Of a stretch of 37,926 nucleotides of DNA, positions 37,204 through 37,926 are shown in pieces. Origin of the DNA: a virus. Position 1 is the first letter of the stretch; each line of letters begins with the position of its first letter. A program made the translations under genes and the position numbers. The stretch is taken from positions 1 to 37,926 of the IMG/VR virus record IMGVR_UViG_3300035698_002505; one strand, written 5' to 3'. Below the pieces are notes generated by a model. It saw only the letters and a program-made list of their open reading frames with translations. It was not told the DNA's origin and ran no database searches.

Positions 37204-37926
37204 CTATCCTCCTTGACGGATTAGTTCCATGATTTTATCGTAGTCGGGATCAACAATACACTCTTCCAGTTCAATTCCTTTCGGTAGGCGAAACTTGGTA
37301 GTGAAAACCGCGTCGGGAGCGGTACGAAGACAGTACTCTACTCTACCCGTTTTCTTGTGAACCGTCTTCGTCTTACCCGCTATCGTCGCCTCCTTCGTTT
37401 CTAGCTCGTCGCGGATGTACGTTTGACAGATGTAGTCGCACGCGGGGTTGAGCCAACCGACTACCGAAGGCGTAACAGCCGAGCCGACGTACGGCATCAA
37501 CAAGTCTCCGGTATTGTCGGTATTGAACTCTCGCTCTTGGGCAACGATAACGACGTTACACGTAAGGTTCAAAAGCGATCGTAGCCGCTCCTTCATTTGG
37601 AGAGCTACTTGCCCGTATTGTTGTTGGGTAGCAACGCCCCAAGATAACTGAGCCGGTGCTTGGCTCAACCCGAGAATCTCCTTCAAGATAAAGTCTTGGA
37701 GACCGCTCGCGTGATCCATTACGATCGTCTTGTACTTATCGGTCTCTAGTTGATACTCAACCAAGTCGGGTATCTCCGTCGAGCTTTCGATTTGTACTTG
37801 GTCGATTCTCTTACGGTTCGCTGCCGTATCTATTGACCGAAGCTCTCCGCAGCCTTCCCCGCCGCTACAAACTATCGCGAGGATCGGAGCGGGAAACGAA
37901 CTCCACAACGTCGTCTTACCCGTACC
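37204..37926 (-). CDS. RecA/Sak4-like ATPase (N-terminus cut by window end)
   Basis: The frame is open to the last base of the window. The first visible codons read GTGKTTLWSSFPAPILAIVC, a Walker A. A Walker B-like YKTIVMDHASGLQDFILKEI, a LTCNVVIVAQEREFNTDN strand (sensor-type Gln) and LMPYVGSAVTPSVVGWLNPA follow, as in phage Sak4/AAA_24 RecA-like ATPases. It promotes single-strand annealing and recombination together with an SSB. CsrA follows 1 bp downstream. Only the start upstream of the P-loop is missing. Confidence 0.8.
   Translation of the reverse strand, partial: GTGKTTLWSSFPAPILAIVCSGGEGCGELRSIDTAANRKRIDQVQIESSTEIPDLVEYQLETDKYKTIVMDHASGLQDFILKEILGLSQAPAQLSWGVATQQQYGQVALQMKERLRSLLNLTCNVVIVAQEREFNTDNTGDLLMPYVGSAVTPSVVGWLNPACDYICQTYIRDELETKEATIAGKTKTVHKKTGRVEYCLRTAPDAVFTTKFRLPKGIELEECIVDPDYDKIMELIRQGG

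Noticed and set aside
1-37926. CRISPR array, insertion sequence, integrase or attachment site
   Set aside because: No regularly spaced repeats, no transposase or integrase motifs and no tRNA-end duplication were seen on either strand.

Overview
The window is a 37.9 kb piece of a tailed double-stranded DNA phage (or prophage) genome. Almost every gene lies on the minus strand, so transcription runs from high to low coordinates, with early and replication genes at the right end and head, lysis and tail-fibre genes at the left. A planctomycete host is inferred, not shown. The inference rests on the style of several small proteins (histone-H1-like winged-helix protein, CsrA, SEC-C and zinc-ribbon mini-proteins, a Tat-signal protein) and on the Mu-F/DUF2213/DUF1073-type head module. 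Genes are tightly packed with ATGA, TAATG or TGATG overlaps, and at least fourteen starts carry the same extended ribosome-binding motif, GGAGCGA. Both window ends cut through genes.

From right to left. (1) 37.9-33.7 kb, replication/recombination and small regulators: a RecA/Sak4-like ATPase (cut by the window end), CsrA, a large acidic probable ssDNA-associated protein, a non-coding stretch with a probable structured RNA and a 28-bp duplication, zinc mini-proteins, an HNH-type protein and a frameshifted Dam-type methylase. (2) 33.7-31.3 kb: a family A DNA polymerase and a zinc protein. (3) 31.3-23.5 kb, a probable DNA hypermodification island: a helical/HhH protein of the 5-hydroxymethyluracil-modification type, a frameshifted basic mini-gene, a 5-hmdU-DNA-kinase-like P-loop protein, a radical SAM enzyme, a second HhH-type transferase candidate, a fold-type-II PLP enzyme, a SAM-methyltransferase-like protein and a thymidylate-synthase homologue (probable dUMP hydroxymethylase). 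A lone plus-strand histone-like gene and a divergent promoter region interrupt it. Together these fit conversion of thymine positions to 5-hydroxymethyl-dU, phosphorylation in DNA, and replacement of the phosphate by an amino-acid-derived group that is then remodelled. (4) 23.5-20.3 kb: MazG-like pyrophosphohydrolase, zinc-finger/Toprim primase and P-loop helicase. (5) 20.2-15.3 kb: small zinc proteins, a beta-class DNA methyltransferase, small terminase subunit, SEC-C protein, Tat-signal protein and several unknowns.

(6) 15.1-3.7 kb, DNA packaging and head: large terminase, DUF1073-type portal, Mu-F-like head protein, DUF2213-type protease/scaffold, decoration-like protein, major capsid protein followed by a strong terminator hairpin, and head-tail connectors. 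(7) 3.7-0 kb: two small membrane proteins, a secreted protein, a matrixin-type metalloprotease with a cysteine switch, a secreted thioredoxin-fold protein, an unknown and the start of a tail-fibre-like gene.

The most striking object is in the Mu-F-like gene. An intein of about 283 residues interrupts its conserved HPN|CRC motif, and almost the whole intein is overlapped on the opposite strand by a complete gene for a helix-turn-helix plus Vsr/EDxHD-like homing endonuclease. The two reading frames are in exact codon register (position 1 opposite 3), so both proteins must avoid the same codons. An intein whose endonuclease is encoded antisense, not as an in-frame domain, is the best candidate here for an undescribed arrangement. 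The hypermodification island and the cysteine-switch metalloprotease are the next most interesting.
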